Assembly: GCA_044356825.1 (NCBI GenBank)
Contig: JBIKVM010000030.1
Location: 1-20,199, forward strand
Length of the DNA stretch: 20,199 nucleotides
Direction of reading: 5' to 3'
DNA from: JAUREX01 sp044356825
GTDB lineage: Bacteria > Pseudomonadota > Alphaproteobacteria > Rhodobacterales > Rhodobacteraceae
The notes beneath the pieces were generated by a model that worked only from the letters and a program-made list of their open reading frames with translations, did not search any database and was not told the origin of the DNA. Of this stretch, positions 1 through 6,819 are shown in pieces (positions within the stretch are counted from its first letter, which is position 1; each line of letters starts with the position of its first letter). Both the position numbers and the translations under genes were made by a program.

Positions 1-1149
1 CTTGGGCTCCGCCGCGGCCTGCAAGGCGCGCACCGCACCTTCGACTGCGGCGCGATGGCGCGCCCGCGTCACTAGCCCCGCCGAGGCCGTCCGTGCGCCC
101 AAGCGCTCCGCGATCTGCGCAAACAGGGCATCTATTCCCTCGCCTGTTCGCCCCGACACACCCGGGGTGCGATGGGTGATGTCGCATTTGCCATGCAGCA
201 CGATATCGTCGGGCCCAAGCGCGAGATCGTCCGCCCCGCTGCCATCCGGAGCGATCAGGACAATCCGGAGGTCAGCGGCCTCCGCCCGCGTCCGTGTCCG
301 CGATATCCCGATCGCCTCGACCGGATCTGTCGTCTCGCGCAACCCAGCAGTGTCGAGCAAAGTCACCGCCAGACCGCCGATCTCCATCCGCACCTCGATC
401 ACGTCGCGCGTGGTGCCGGCGATCTCGGAGGTGATCGCGGCCTCTCGCCCCGCCAGTCGGTTCAGGAGCGTCGACTTCCCCGCGTTGGGTGGTCCGAGGA
501 TCGCGACCTCGAAGCCCTCACGGATACGTTCCGCCGCCGTGTAGCCGCGCAGCTCGGCCTCCAGATCCCCGATCAGATCCCCGATGGCCCGAGTGACTCC
601 CAAGCTCTCCTCGGGCGGAAGATCCTCCTCGGCGAAGTCGATGCCGACTTCCACCCGCCCGAGGATCGCGATCGCTGCCTTGCGCCACTGCGCCGCCCTC
701 TCGCCAAGAGCTCCTGCCATCACACGCATAGCCTGCCGGCGTTGCGCTTCGGTCTCGGCCTCGATCAGATCAGCGAGACCCTCGACCTCCGAGAGATCGA
801 GCCGCTCGTTCGCGAGTGCCCGGCGCGTGAACTCTCCCGGTTGCGCGAGGCGCAGACCCTCGATCCTCCCGATGCGGCGCAGCACCGCCTGGACGATGGC
901 GATGCTCCCGTGCAGGTGGAGTTCGACGACCTCTTCTCCCGTAAAGCTCGCGCCACGCGGGAAATGTACGACCAGCGCGCGGTCGAGCACCTCGGTCCCG
1001 TCGCGAATCTCCCGCAGCGCCAGTCTGCGGGCGGGCGGCAAGGCACCCGCGACCTCGCGTGCCGCTGCTGCGGCACGCGGACCCGATAGACGCACAACCG
1101 CGACGCCTGCCCGGCCGCGGGCTGTCGCGAGCGCAAAGATCGTGTCCAC
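1..1149 (-). CDS. mnmE: tRNA modification GTPase MnmE (TrmE), partial, C-terminus beyond left edge
   Basis: The visible 383 residues start at a GTG codon and read VDTIFALATARG, the usual MnmE N-terminus. MnmE works with MnmG to modify the wobble uridine (xm5U34) of certain tRNAs in the cytoplasm. The N-terminal folate-binding domain covers about residues 1-115, with the FTGEEVVELHLHG stretch at 69-81. A helical region follows, with the G domain inserted from about 213. The G1 loop GPPNAGKS is at 219-226, TTRD (G2) at 246-249 and DTAG (G3) at 266-269. The G4 position reads GKCD (320-323) instead of NKxD. The family is usually about 430-450 residues, so roughly the last 50, including the C-terminal cysteine motif, lie outside the window. 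The start is 21 bp after the rho stop, with a purine-rich AGGGGGAG just upstream, so it is probably co-transcribed with rho. Identity is very secure; the GTG start is likely because no better start lies upstream. Confidence 0.95.
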   Translation of the reverse strand, partial: MDTIFALATARGRAGVAVVRLSGPRAAAAAREVAGALPPARRLALREIRDGTEVLDRALVVHFPRGASFTGEEVVELHLHGSIAIVQAVLRRIGRIEGLRLAQPGEFTRRALANERLDLSEVEGLADLIEAETEAQRRQAMRVMAGALGERAAQWRKAAIAILGRVEVGIDFAEEDLPPEESLGVTRAIGDLIGDLEAELRGYTAAERIREGFEVAILGPPNAGKSTLLNRLAGREAAITSEIAGTTRDVIEVRMEIGGLAVTLLDTAGLRETTDPVEAIGISRTRTRAEAADLRIVLIAPDGSGADDLALGPDDIVLHGKCDITHRTPGVSGRTGEGIDALFAQIAERLGARTASAGLVTRARHRAAVEGAVRALQAAAEPK

Positions 1150-1170
1150 CCGGCTCCCCCCTCAGGGCCG

Positions 1171-2436
<1,266 letters not shown>

Positions 2437-2519
2437 GTCTGTCTCCGGGTCGGCCGCTCATGGCGGCAGAGCATGTTGTCGTAGGGGGAACGGGTTCAGC
2501 CGGATGGCCGCCCAACGGC

Positions 2520-2549
2520 CTCCTAGCGCGAAATCATGCCCAAAGTCAA
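2520..2549 (-). promoter_or_regulatory. Candidate sigma-70-type promoter for rho
   Basis: Reading leftwards, TTGACT (2549-2544) is followed after 18 bp by TAGGAG (2525-2520), a good -35 with a weak -10. It lies in the 121-bp hemJ-rho gap and would give a leader of roughly 75 nt before the rho ATG at 2436. The weak -10 makes this tentative. rho may also be read from a hemJ promoter. No clear intrinsic terminator was seen in the gap. Confidence 0.3.
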
Positions 2550-2557
2550 CCTGCCCT

Positions 2558-2998
2558 TCAGAACCGCAGCACCACTGCAAAGACAATCACCAGCATGAGG
2601 AGCGTCGGAACCTCGTTCATGATCCGATAGCTGCGGCCCGTCCGCTGGTTGCGCCCCTCGGCAAATTCGCGTCGGACGCGCGCAAGCCACATGTGAAACG
2701 CACTCATGGCCAGAACCGCCACGGCCTTGACCCACGACGATGCAAGCGACCAGTCCACGATCCCGGGTGTCAGAACGAGGAGGAGCCCGAAAACCCAGGT
2801 CGCGATCATGGCCGGATTCATGATCGCCCGCAGCAATCGGCGCTCCATGGTGCAGAACAACTCTTCCGCTGCCGGTAACTCCGCCGCGACACGCTCGGCA
2901 TGATAGACATAAAGCCGAGGCAGATAGAACAGACCCGCCATCCACGAGATGACCGAGACGATGTGCAGGGCCTTCACCCAGGGATAGATATCCGCCAT
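2558..2998 (-). CDS. hemJ: Protoporphyrinogen IX oxidase HemJ
   Basis: A complete 146-residue membrane protein of the HemJ (UPF0093) family, which oxidises protoporphyrinogen IX to protoporphyrin IX in haem and bacteriochlorophyll synthesis. Four hydrophobic segments are visible, at about 8-30, 60-80, 88-105 and 129-146. Conserved features include the early histidine in KALHIVSVISWMAGL (H12, W19), the PRLYVYH stretch at 27-33, the lysine in SSWVKA (K91) and NEVPTLLM at 128-135. The ATG at 2998 has AGGAGAGG shortly upstream. The gene is the first one left of the presumed oriC and points away from it. hemE, often found with hemJ near the alphaproteobacterial origin, is not next to it here. Confidence 0.93.
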   Translation of the reverse strand: MADIYPWVKALHIVSVISWMAGLFYLPRLYVYHAERVAAELPAAEELFCTMERRLLRAIMNPAMIATWVFGLLLVLTPGIVDWSLASSWVKAVAVLAMSAFHMWLARVRREFAEGRNQRTGRSYRIMNEVPTLLMLVIVFAVVLRF

Positions 2999-3031
2999 GT
3001 CAGACCTCTCCTATCTTCTTCCGAAGGAACT

Positions 3032-3059
3032 ATCATAGAAAGGATTCCGTTGTTGAATA
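3032..3059 (-). promoter_or_regulatory. Candidate hemJ promoter
   Basis: Reading leftwards, TATGAT (3037-3032) matches 5 of 6 positions of the sigma-70 -10 element. The best upstream partner, TATTCA (3059-3054), matches only 3 of 6 at a 16-bp spacing. A start near 3025 would leave about 27 nt before the hemJ ATG at 2998. The DnaA-box-like nonamer at 3063-3071 lies immediately upstream, so DnaA binding could affect this promoter. That is inference from position only. Confidence 0.3.
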
Positions 3060-3062
3060 CCC

Positions 3063-3071
3063 TGTGGACAT
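3063..3071 (-). promoter_or_regulatory. DnaA-box-like nonamer
   Basis: TGTGGACAT, read on the minus strand as ATGTCCACA, matches 7 of 9 positions of TTATCCACA including the whole TCCACA core. It is the leftmost of the cluster, and a second weaker 7/9 match (TCTGGATAT, minus strand) follows directly at 3071-3079. Confidence 0.55.
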
Positions 3072-3085
3072 CTGGATATCCCGGT

Positions 3086-3094
3086 TTCTCCACA
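3086..3094 (+). promoter_or_regulatory. DnaA box, best match in the cluster
   Basis: TTCTCCACA matches 8 of 9 positions of the DnaA box TTATCCACA. It is the strongest single box in the region and lies about 65 bp left of the AT-rich segment. Confidence 0.7.
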
Positions 3095-3116
3095 AAGCTC
3101 GCCCCAGCATCCCTGC

Positions 3117-3125
3117 TGTGGAAAG
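3117..3125 (-). promoter_or_regulatory. DnaA-box-like nonamer
   Basis: TGTGGAAAG, read on the minus strand as CTTTCCACA, matches 7 of 9 positions of TTATCCACA with the TCCACA core intact. It lies between the 8/9 box and the AT-rich segment. A weaker site, TTGCTCACA (6/9), follows at 3137-3145. Confidence 0.55.
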
Positions 3126-3126
3126 C

Positions 3127-3139
3127 GATCGAAAAGTTG
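3127..3139 (+). promoter_or_regulatory. Possible IHF-type bending site in oriC
   Basis: GATCGAAAAGTTG fits the IHF consensus WATCAANNNNTTR at 7 of the 9 specified positions. It sits between the DnaA boxes and the AT-rich segment, where IHF sites occur in several bacterial origins. IHF consensus matches of this quality occur by chance, so this is weak. Confidence 0.25.
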
Positions 3140-3160
3140 CTCACAGAGCCGCCAAGACAA

Positions 3161-3203
3161 AGTTAAACACATGTAATATATTACTTTTATTCCATATGAT
3201 CAT
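3161..3203. other. AT-rich segment, candidate DNA unwinding element
   Basis: Thirty-two of the 40 bases from 3161 to 3200 are A or T, which stands out sharply in this GC-rich window. The segment holds a perfect 12-bp palindrome GTAATATATTAC (3173-3184) and smaller palindromes ACATGT (3169-3174), CATATG (3193-3198) and ATGATCAT (3196-3203). DnaA-like boxes lie on both sides. A TTAA-N7-TAAT arrangement (3163-3177) loosely resembles a CtrA site (TTAA-N7-TTAA) with two mismatches in the second half. The unwinding role is inferred from composition and position. Confidence 0.65.
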
Positions 3204-3382
3204 CCCGTGTCCTGTGTATTGTCGGCCCATTTCTGTCATCCCGTCGCGCCCTCCACACCCATCGCCAAAGCTTCCGAACATCGGGGTTGTCACTTGCGAC
3301 TTTCCGTTCATCTCCCCCAAAACGGTGTCACTCTCCGCCCCGCCCTTCCGCACGGTCGCGCCCCGTGGTAGCCATGAGAAGA

Positions 3383-3403
3383 ACATCCACAACCCTGTCC
3401 ACA
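3383..3403 (+). promoter_or_regulatory. Pair of DnaA-box-like nonamers abutting the maf start codon
   Basis: ACATCCACA (3383-3391) and CTGTCCACA (3395-3403) each match 7 of 9 positions of TTATCCACA with the TCCACA core. They have the same orientation and their starts are 12 bp apart. The last base of the second is the A of the maf ATG. They may form the right edge of the origin, regulate the maf operon, or both. Confidence 0.5.
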
Positions 3404-4005
3404 TGACCGAACCGCGGATCCTCCTCGCTTCTGCCTCCGCCACACGGCGCGCGCTGCTCGAAGCCGCCGGAGTGCGCTTTGCCGTTCAGCCGGCGCGGAT
3501 CGACGAAGAGAGCCTTCGCGCCGCGCTGGCGGCCGAGGAGGCAGCGCCCGGCGACATCGCTGATGCGCTCGCCGAAGCCAAGGCGCGCCGCGCTTCGGCG
3601 CGAGCGAGCGCTGTCCAATATGTGATCGGTGCCGACCAGATCCTCGACTGCGAAGGAGAGATCTTCGCCAAGGCCGAGACGGCCGCGCAGGCTGCGAGTG
3701 TGCTCTCCCGCCTCTCGGGGCGGACGCACCGCCTCCATTCGGCCGCCGTTCTATACTCCGAGCATCGCCCGATCTGGCGCCATGTGGAAGTCTGCCGGAT
3801 GCAGATGCGCCTGCTTGGCCCGGCCGACATCGACGCACATCTGGCTGCTGGCCTGCCCAGCATTCTCGAGAGTGTCGGCTGCTACCGCTACGAGGATCAT
3901 CCCGACCTGTTCACCGATGTTTCAGGCTCGCGCGAGGGTATCTTGGGCCTGCCGCTCACGCCACTCCTCGACATACTCCGCCGACACGGGGTGCTCGAGT
4001 CATGA
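3403..4005 (+). CDS. maf: Maf family nucleotide pyrophosphatase
   Basis: A complete 200-residue Maf/HAM1-type nucleoside triphosphate pyrophosphatase, thought to remove non-canonical or modified nucleotides from the pool. The start MTEPRILLASASATRR carries the family N-terminal S-x-x-R-R motif (12-16). Further conserved stretches are AEAKA around K60, GADQ at 76-79, LSGRTHRLHSA at 104-114, SVGCYRYE at 157-164 and GILGLPL at 179-185. The Q in GADQ resembles the YceF-like (m7GTP) group more than YhdE-like proteins with GADT, so the substrate assignment is tentative. The reading frame stays open far upstream to 3064, but that extension crosses the oriC elements and is unlike Maf, so the ATG at 3403 is chosen. 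There is no good ribosome binding site in front of it. Its stop overlaps the aroE start by 4 bp. Confidence 0.93.
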   Translation: MTEPRILLASASATRRALLEAAGVRFAVQPARIDEESLRAALAAEEAAPGDIADALAEAKARRASARASAVQYVIGADQILDCEGEIFAKAETAAQAASVLSRLSGRTHRLHSAAVLYSEHRPIWRHVEVCRMQMRLLGPADIDAHLAAGLPSILESVGCYRYEDHPDLFTDVSGSREGILGLPLTPLLDILRRHGVLES

Positions 4006-4838
4006 GTGCGCCACGCATCCCGCTTGCAGGCGTCATTGGCCACCCCGTCGCACACAGCCGGTCCCCGCGACTCCACGGACACTGGCTGGCCCGGCATGGT
4101 TTGCCAGGACACTACGTCCCTCTCGATGTCGCGCCGGCCGATCTGCCGCAGGTCCTCGCGGCTCTGCCGCGTGCGGGGTTCGTCGGCGTCAACGTCACCC
4201 TCCCCCACAAGGAAGCGGCACTCGCCGGAGCTGCCTCCGCCGATGCCGCCGCGCGCGCCATCGGCGCGGCGAACACCCTCACCTTCCTGCCCGGCGGAGG
4301 CTATCACGCCCAGAACACGGACGCTCCCGGCTTTTTGCACAATCTCGATCAGGCGGCCCCGGGCTGGAACACTGCCGACCGCCCTGCGCTGGTGCTCGGC
4401 GCCGGTGGAGCCGCGCGCGCCGTCCTGCATGCTCTTCTGGCCCGTGGCACCCCTCGGATCCTCCTTGCGAACCGTAGTTTGGATCGCGCGGCTGACCTCG
4501 CCAAGGCCTTCGGTGACCGTGTCGAGACGATCGAGTGGGAGGCGCGCAGCAGCGCCGTCGCCGATGCCTCGGTCATCGTCAACACAACATCGCTCGGTAT
4601 GTCCGGGCAGCCGCCGCTCGTGATCGACCTTTCCCGTGCCGTAGCGGGGGTCGTCGTTTCCGATCTCGTCTATACTCCGCTCGAAACCGACCTGCTCACC
4701 CAGGCACGCGCGCGAGGTCTGCGCCCCGTCGACGGTCTGGGCATGCTTCTCCATCAGGCCGTGCCTGGCTTTGCCCGCTGGTTCGGGCTTGAGCCCGTGG
4801 TAGACGAAGCGCTGCGCCGCGCGGTCCTCGGACCATGA
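4002..4838 (+). CDS. aroE: Shikimate dehydrogenase (NADP+)
   Basis: A complete 278-residue shikimate dehydrogenase, which reduces 3-dehydroshikimate to shikimate in aromatic amino acid synthesis. The substrate-binding SRSP motif is at 19-22, followed by VNVTLPHK with the catalytic lysine at 70 and QNTD with the catalytic aspartate at 107. The Rossmann glycine loop is GAGGAARA at 133-140, followed by ANRS (156-159), where the Arg suits NADPH phosphate binding. NTTSLGM is at 194-200 and DGLGMLLHQA at 244-253. The start overlaps the maf stop (ATGA) and the end overlaps the coaE start (ATGA), so translation is probably coupled through the operon. Confidence 0.97.
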   Translation: MSAPRIPLAGVIGHPVAHSRSPRLHGHWLARHGLPGHYVPLDVAPADLPQVLAALPRAGFVGVNVTLPHKEAALAGAASADAAARAIGAANTLTFLPGGGYHAQNTDAPGFLHNLDQAAPGWNTADRPALVLGAGGAARAVLHALLARGTPRILLANRSLDRAADLAKAFGDRVETIEWEARSSAVADASVIVNTTSLGMSGQPPLVIDLSRAVAGVVVSDLVYTPLETDLLTQARARGLRPVDGLGMLLHQAVPGFARWFGLEPVVDEALRRAVLGP

Positions 4839-5434
4839 AGGCCCCGTTTCGCCTTGGCCTGACCGGCTCAATCGGCATGGGCAAGTCCACTACCGCAGCC
4901 GCCTTTGCCGCCCGCGGGATACCCGTCTGGGATGCCGATGCGACCGTGCATCGCCTGTACGCGGCGGACGGCGCAGCCGCAGCGGCGATCGGTGCTGTCT
5001 TTCCCGCCGCCATCGCGGCTGACGGATCCGTCTCGCGCCCAGCACTCAAGGCGCTGATCGCGGCCGAACCCGCGGTTCTCGATCGCGTCTCCTCGATTGT
5101 CCATCCGCTGGTTGCAGCCAACCGGCAGGCCTTCATCGCCGCGTCGCGGGCTGACATCGTGCTGCTCGACATCCCCCTTCTTTTTGAAACGGGCGCGGAG
5201 AGCGGCTGCGACGCGGTTCTCGTCGTCACCGCACCCCCCGCCGTGCAGCGCGCGCGCCTCATTGCCCGCGGGGGCATGACCGAGGCGGAACTAGCCGCCG
5301 TCCTCGCCCGTCAGATGCCCGACGACCAGAAACGAGCCCGTGCCGACCACATCGTCGAGACGCTGTCGCTCGAGGTCGTCGCAGCCTATGCCGATGCCCT
5401 GATCGCCTATATCCGGAGCAGCCGCGATGCGTGA
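4835..5434 (+). CDS. coaE: Dephospho-CoA kinase
   Basis: A complete 199-residue dephospho-CoA kinase, which phosphorylates the ribose 3'-OH of dephospho-CoA in the last step of coenzyme A synthesis. The P-loop TGSIGMGKST is at 10-19, the WDAD segment with the base aspartate at 32-35, DIPLLFE at 112-118 and the lid region ARQMPDDQKRARAD at 158-171. The start overlaps the aroE stop by 4 bp and the end overlaps dnaQ by 8 bp. Length is typical. Confidence 0.96.
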   Translation: MKAPFRLGLTGSIGMGKSTTAAAFAARGIPVWDADATVHRLYAADGAAAAAIGAVFPAAIAADGSVSRPALKALIAAEPAVLDRVSSIVHPLVAANRQAFIAASRADIVLLDIPLLFETGAESGCDAVLVVTAPPAVQRARLIARGGMTEAELAAVLARQMPDDQKRARADHIVETLSLEVVAAYADALIAYIRSSRDA

Positions 5435-6140
5435 GGTCGTGCTCGATACCGAAACCACCGGCCTCGACCCCGCTGAAGGCCATCGGATAGTAGAGATCGG
5501 CGCGGTGGAGCTGTGGAATCACCTGCCGACAGGCCGGACCTTTCACCGCTACCTCAACCCCGAGCGCAGCGTGCCGACCGAAGCCTTCGAGGTTCATGGC
5601 CTAGGAGATGATTTCCTGCGCGACAAGCCATTCTTTGCCCAGGTGGCCCAGGAATTGCGCGCCTTCATCGAGGGCGCCCGCCTCGTGATCCACAACGCCG
5701 CCTTCGATCTGCGCTTTCTCAACGCCGAGTTCAGCAGGCTCGGACTTGCGTCACTGCCGCCCGCTGCAGCGCTCGACACGCTCGCGATGGCGCGCGCGCG
5801 CTTCCCGGGCGCACCTGCCAGCCTCGATGCGCTCTGCCGCCGCTTCGGTGTCGATCTGTCCGCCCGCACGCGGCATGGCGCTCTTCTCGACTGCGAGTTG
5901 CTGGCAGAGGTCTATCTTGAGCTCGTGGGGGGCCGTCAACCCGATTTCGGGTTGAGTGTTCAGGCCGCCCCCCAGCCCGGTGCAACCGCGCAATCTGGCG
6001 TCGCCGACGCCGACTGGCGCCCGGGGCCGCGCCCCCGCCCGCTTGCGCCCCGCCTCAGCGACGCCGAGAAGGCGCTGCACATGAAACTCGTCGAAGGTCT
6101 GGGGCCGACGGCTCTCTGGCTGCGTTACGACGTGGGCTGA
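5427..6140 (+). CDS. dnaQ: DNA polymerase III epsilon subunit (3'-5' proofreading exonuclease)
   Basis: A complete 237-residue DnaQ, the proofreading exonuclease of the replicative polymerase. It is a DEDDh enzyme: Exo I DTETTG with D7 and E9, Exo II HNAAFDLRFLN with D94, and Exo III TRHGALLDCELLA with H150 and D155. A proline-rich linker (about 178-208) leads to a C-terminal tail (about 209-237) that in this family binds the alpha subunit. The ATG at 5427 has GGAG 10 nt upstream inside coaE and overlaps the coaE end by 8 bp. The 3' end overlaps the convergent secB by 16 bp. A strong inverted repeat lies within codons 167-183, at the edge of the linker. Confidence 0.95.
   Translation: MREVVLDTETTGLDPAEGHRIVEIGAVELWNHLPTGRTFHRYLNPERSVPTEAFEVHGLGDDFLRDKPFFAQVAQELRAFIEGARLVIHNAAFDLRFLNAEFSRLGLASLPPAAALDTLAMARARFPGAPASLDALCRRFGVDLSARTRHGALLDCELLAEVYLELVGGRQPDFGLSVQAAPQPGATAQSGVADADWRPGPRPRPLAPRLSDAEKALHMKLVEGLGPTALWLRYDVG
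5927..5973 (+). repeat. Two-tier inverted repeat (hairpin) inside dnaQ
   Basis: The inner stem TCAACCCG (5936-5943) pairs perfectly with CGGGTTGA (5948-5955) around a 4-nt loop. The outer arm GGGGGGCC (5927-5934) pairs with GGCC-G-CCCCCC (5963-5973) if one G is bulged. No T-run follows, so it is not a standard intrinsic terminator. It falls between the exonuclease domain and the linker of DnaQ. Confidence 0.6.
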
Positions 6141-6658
6141 GCGTCGGCCTGCGCATCGCCAGCCGCCGGCTTCCGCACACGCCGCGCGATTTCCTGCCGA
6201 TAGAGCGCCAGGAAATCGATCTGCTCAAGGCGCAGCGGCGGAAAGCCCCCGTCCCGCGTCAGATCGGCCACGATCCGCTGCACCCAGGGAAACGCCTGCC
6301 GCGGCACTTCGATGAGCAGGAAGGGATGCATCTGATCGGGCGCAACACCGTCGATCGCCACGAGCACCCCGTAGTCGAGTTCAATGAGGAACACCGTCTC
6401 GGTCGTGGCGCGGTCCTTGGCGGTGATGCGGTACTTCTGGATCACTTCGAAGCGGTTCTCGGCGCCCTGCCGGCGCGCGTCGAGCGAGACCTGCACTTCC
6501 ACCACCGGCGTCATTTCGCCCGTGTATTGTCCTTTCTGAGCCAGCGCATTCTCAAACGACACGTCGCGGATGCACTGCGTCAGGATCTGCAATCTGGGCT
6601 GCGCCACTGGCTGGGAAGGGGGTTGCGCCGGGGTGGCCGGGGTCTGGTCGTCAGTCAT
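6125..6658 (-). CDS. secB: Protein-export chaperone SecB
   Basis: A complete 177-residue SecB, the cytoplasmic tetrameric chaperone that keeps precursors unfolded and hands them to SecA. After a Gln/Pro-rich N-terminus (1-23) the core begins with LQILTQCIRDVSFENALA (23-40). The family signature continues with ELDYGVL at 93-99 and ADLTRDGGFPPLRLEQIDF at 131-149, then ALYRQE. An Ala/Gln-rich tail ends the protein. The ATG at 6658 has GAGAGG upstream. It converges on dnaQ with a 16-bp 3' overlap and diverges from timA. The presence of secB beside a Tim44-like gene is a recurring alphaproteobacterial arrangement. Confidence 0.97.
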   Translation of the reverse strand: MTDDQTPATPAQPPSQPVAQPRLQILTQCIRDVSFENALAQKGQYTGEMTPVVEVQVSLDARRQGAENRFEVIQKYRITAKDRATTETVFLIELDYGVLVAIDGVAPDQMHPFLLIEVPRQAFPWVQRIVADLTRDGGFPPLRLEQIDFLALYRQEIARRVRKPAAGDAQADAQPTS

Positions 6659-6688
6659 GGTCCGCCTCTCGAATGCACTTCTCCCAGA

Positions 6689-6717
6689 ACTCTAGCACCC
6701 GTGGCCCCGTCCCTCAA
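6689..6717 (-). promoter_or_regulatory. Candidate secB promoter
   Basis: Reading leftwards, TTGAGG (6717-6712) and TAGAGT (6694-6689) each match 4 of 6 consensus positions with an optimal 17-bp spacer. Transcription would begin near 6682, about 24 nt before the secB ATG. It is one half of a divergent control region with the timA promoter. Confidence 0.4.
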
Positions 6718-6760
6718 TCCCCGCACGGCCGGGTGGATGCGATAAGGACGCCGCGGACGG

Positions 6761-6789
6761 TGGACAGGTGCGGCATCGCGACATAGATA
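6761..6789 (+). promoter_or_regulatory. Candidate timA promoter
   Basis: TGGACA (6761-6766) matches 5 of 6 bases of the -35 consensus and is followed after 17 bp by TAGATA (6784-6789), a weak -10 with 3 of 6. A start near 6796 would leave about 24 nt before the timA ATG. The rest of the 161-bp secB-timA gap shows no gene or repeat. Confidence 0.35.
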
Positions 6790-6819
6790 CCGAAGGCGCC
6801 GTCTTGCAGTGGGGAACCC

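Larger units (their letters stand above)
2999..3402. other. oriC: Candidate chromosomal replication origin (oriC)
   Basis: This 404-bp gene-free stretch lies between hemJ (minus) and maf (plus). It is the only long intergenic region in the window. It holds several nonamers close to the DnaA box TTATCCACA: one 8/9 match (3086-3094), four clear 7/9 matches (3063-3071, 3117-3125, 3383-3391, 3395-3403) and weaker TCCACA cores. At 3161-3200, 32 of 40 bases are A or T, in an otherwise strongly GC-rich sequence, which suits a DNA unwinding element. One GANTC site (3043-3047) is present. Flanking genes run away from it on both sides. In Caulobacter and other alphaproteobacteria the origin lies directly beside a maf-aroE-coaE-dnaQ-secB run, the same order found here. 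The call combines what is seen with known synteny. Replication from this site has not been shown. Confidence 0.8.

Noticed and set aside
172..1089. Long plus-strand open frame opposite mnmE
   Set aside because: High GC gives long antisense frames. The minus-strand MnmE with intact GTPase motifs explains the sequence.
3163..3177. CtrA-binding site in the origin
   Set aside because: The second half-site is TAAT instead of TTAA, two mismatches within an AT-rich stretch where such matches arise easily. It is kept only as a remark.
3249..3257. Further DnaA boxes (for example CCCTCCACA at 3249-3257 and TTGCTCACA at 3137-3145)
   Set aside because: They match only 6 of 9 positions, which is near what chance allows, so they are not listed as separate sites.
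3064..3402. Open frame upstream of maf that would add 113 residues to the N-terminus
   Set aside because: It runs through the AT-rich and DnaA-box region, has no resemblance to Maf proteins, and the family start MTEPRILLASAS lies at 3403.
3141..3443. Possible small minus-strand gene across the origin region
   Set aside because: It overlaps oriC elements and the maf 5' end, has no ribosome binding site or recognisable domain, and fits a chance open frame.
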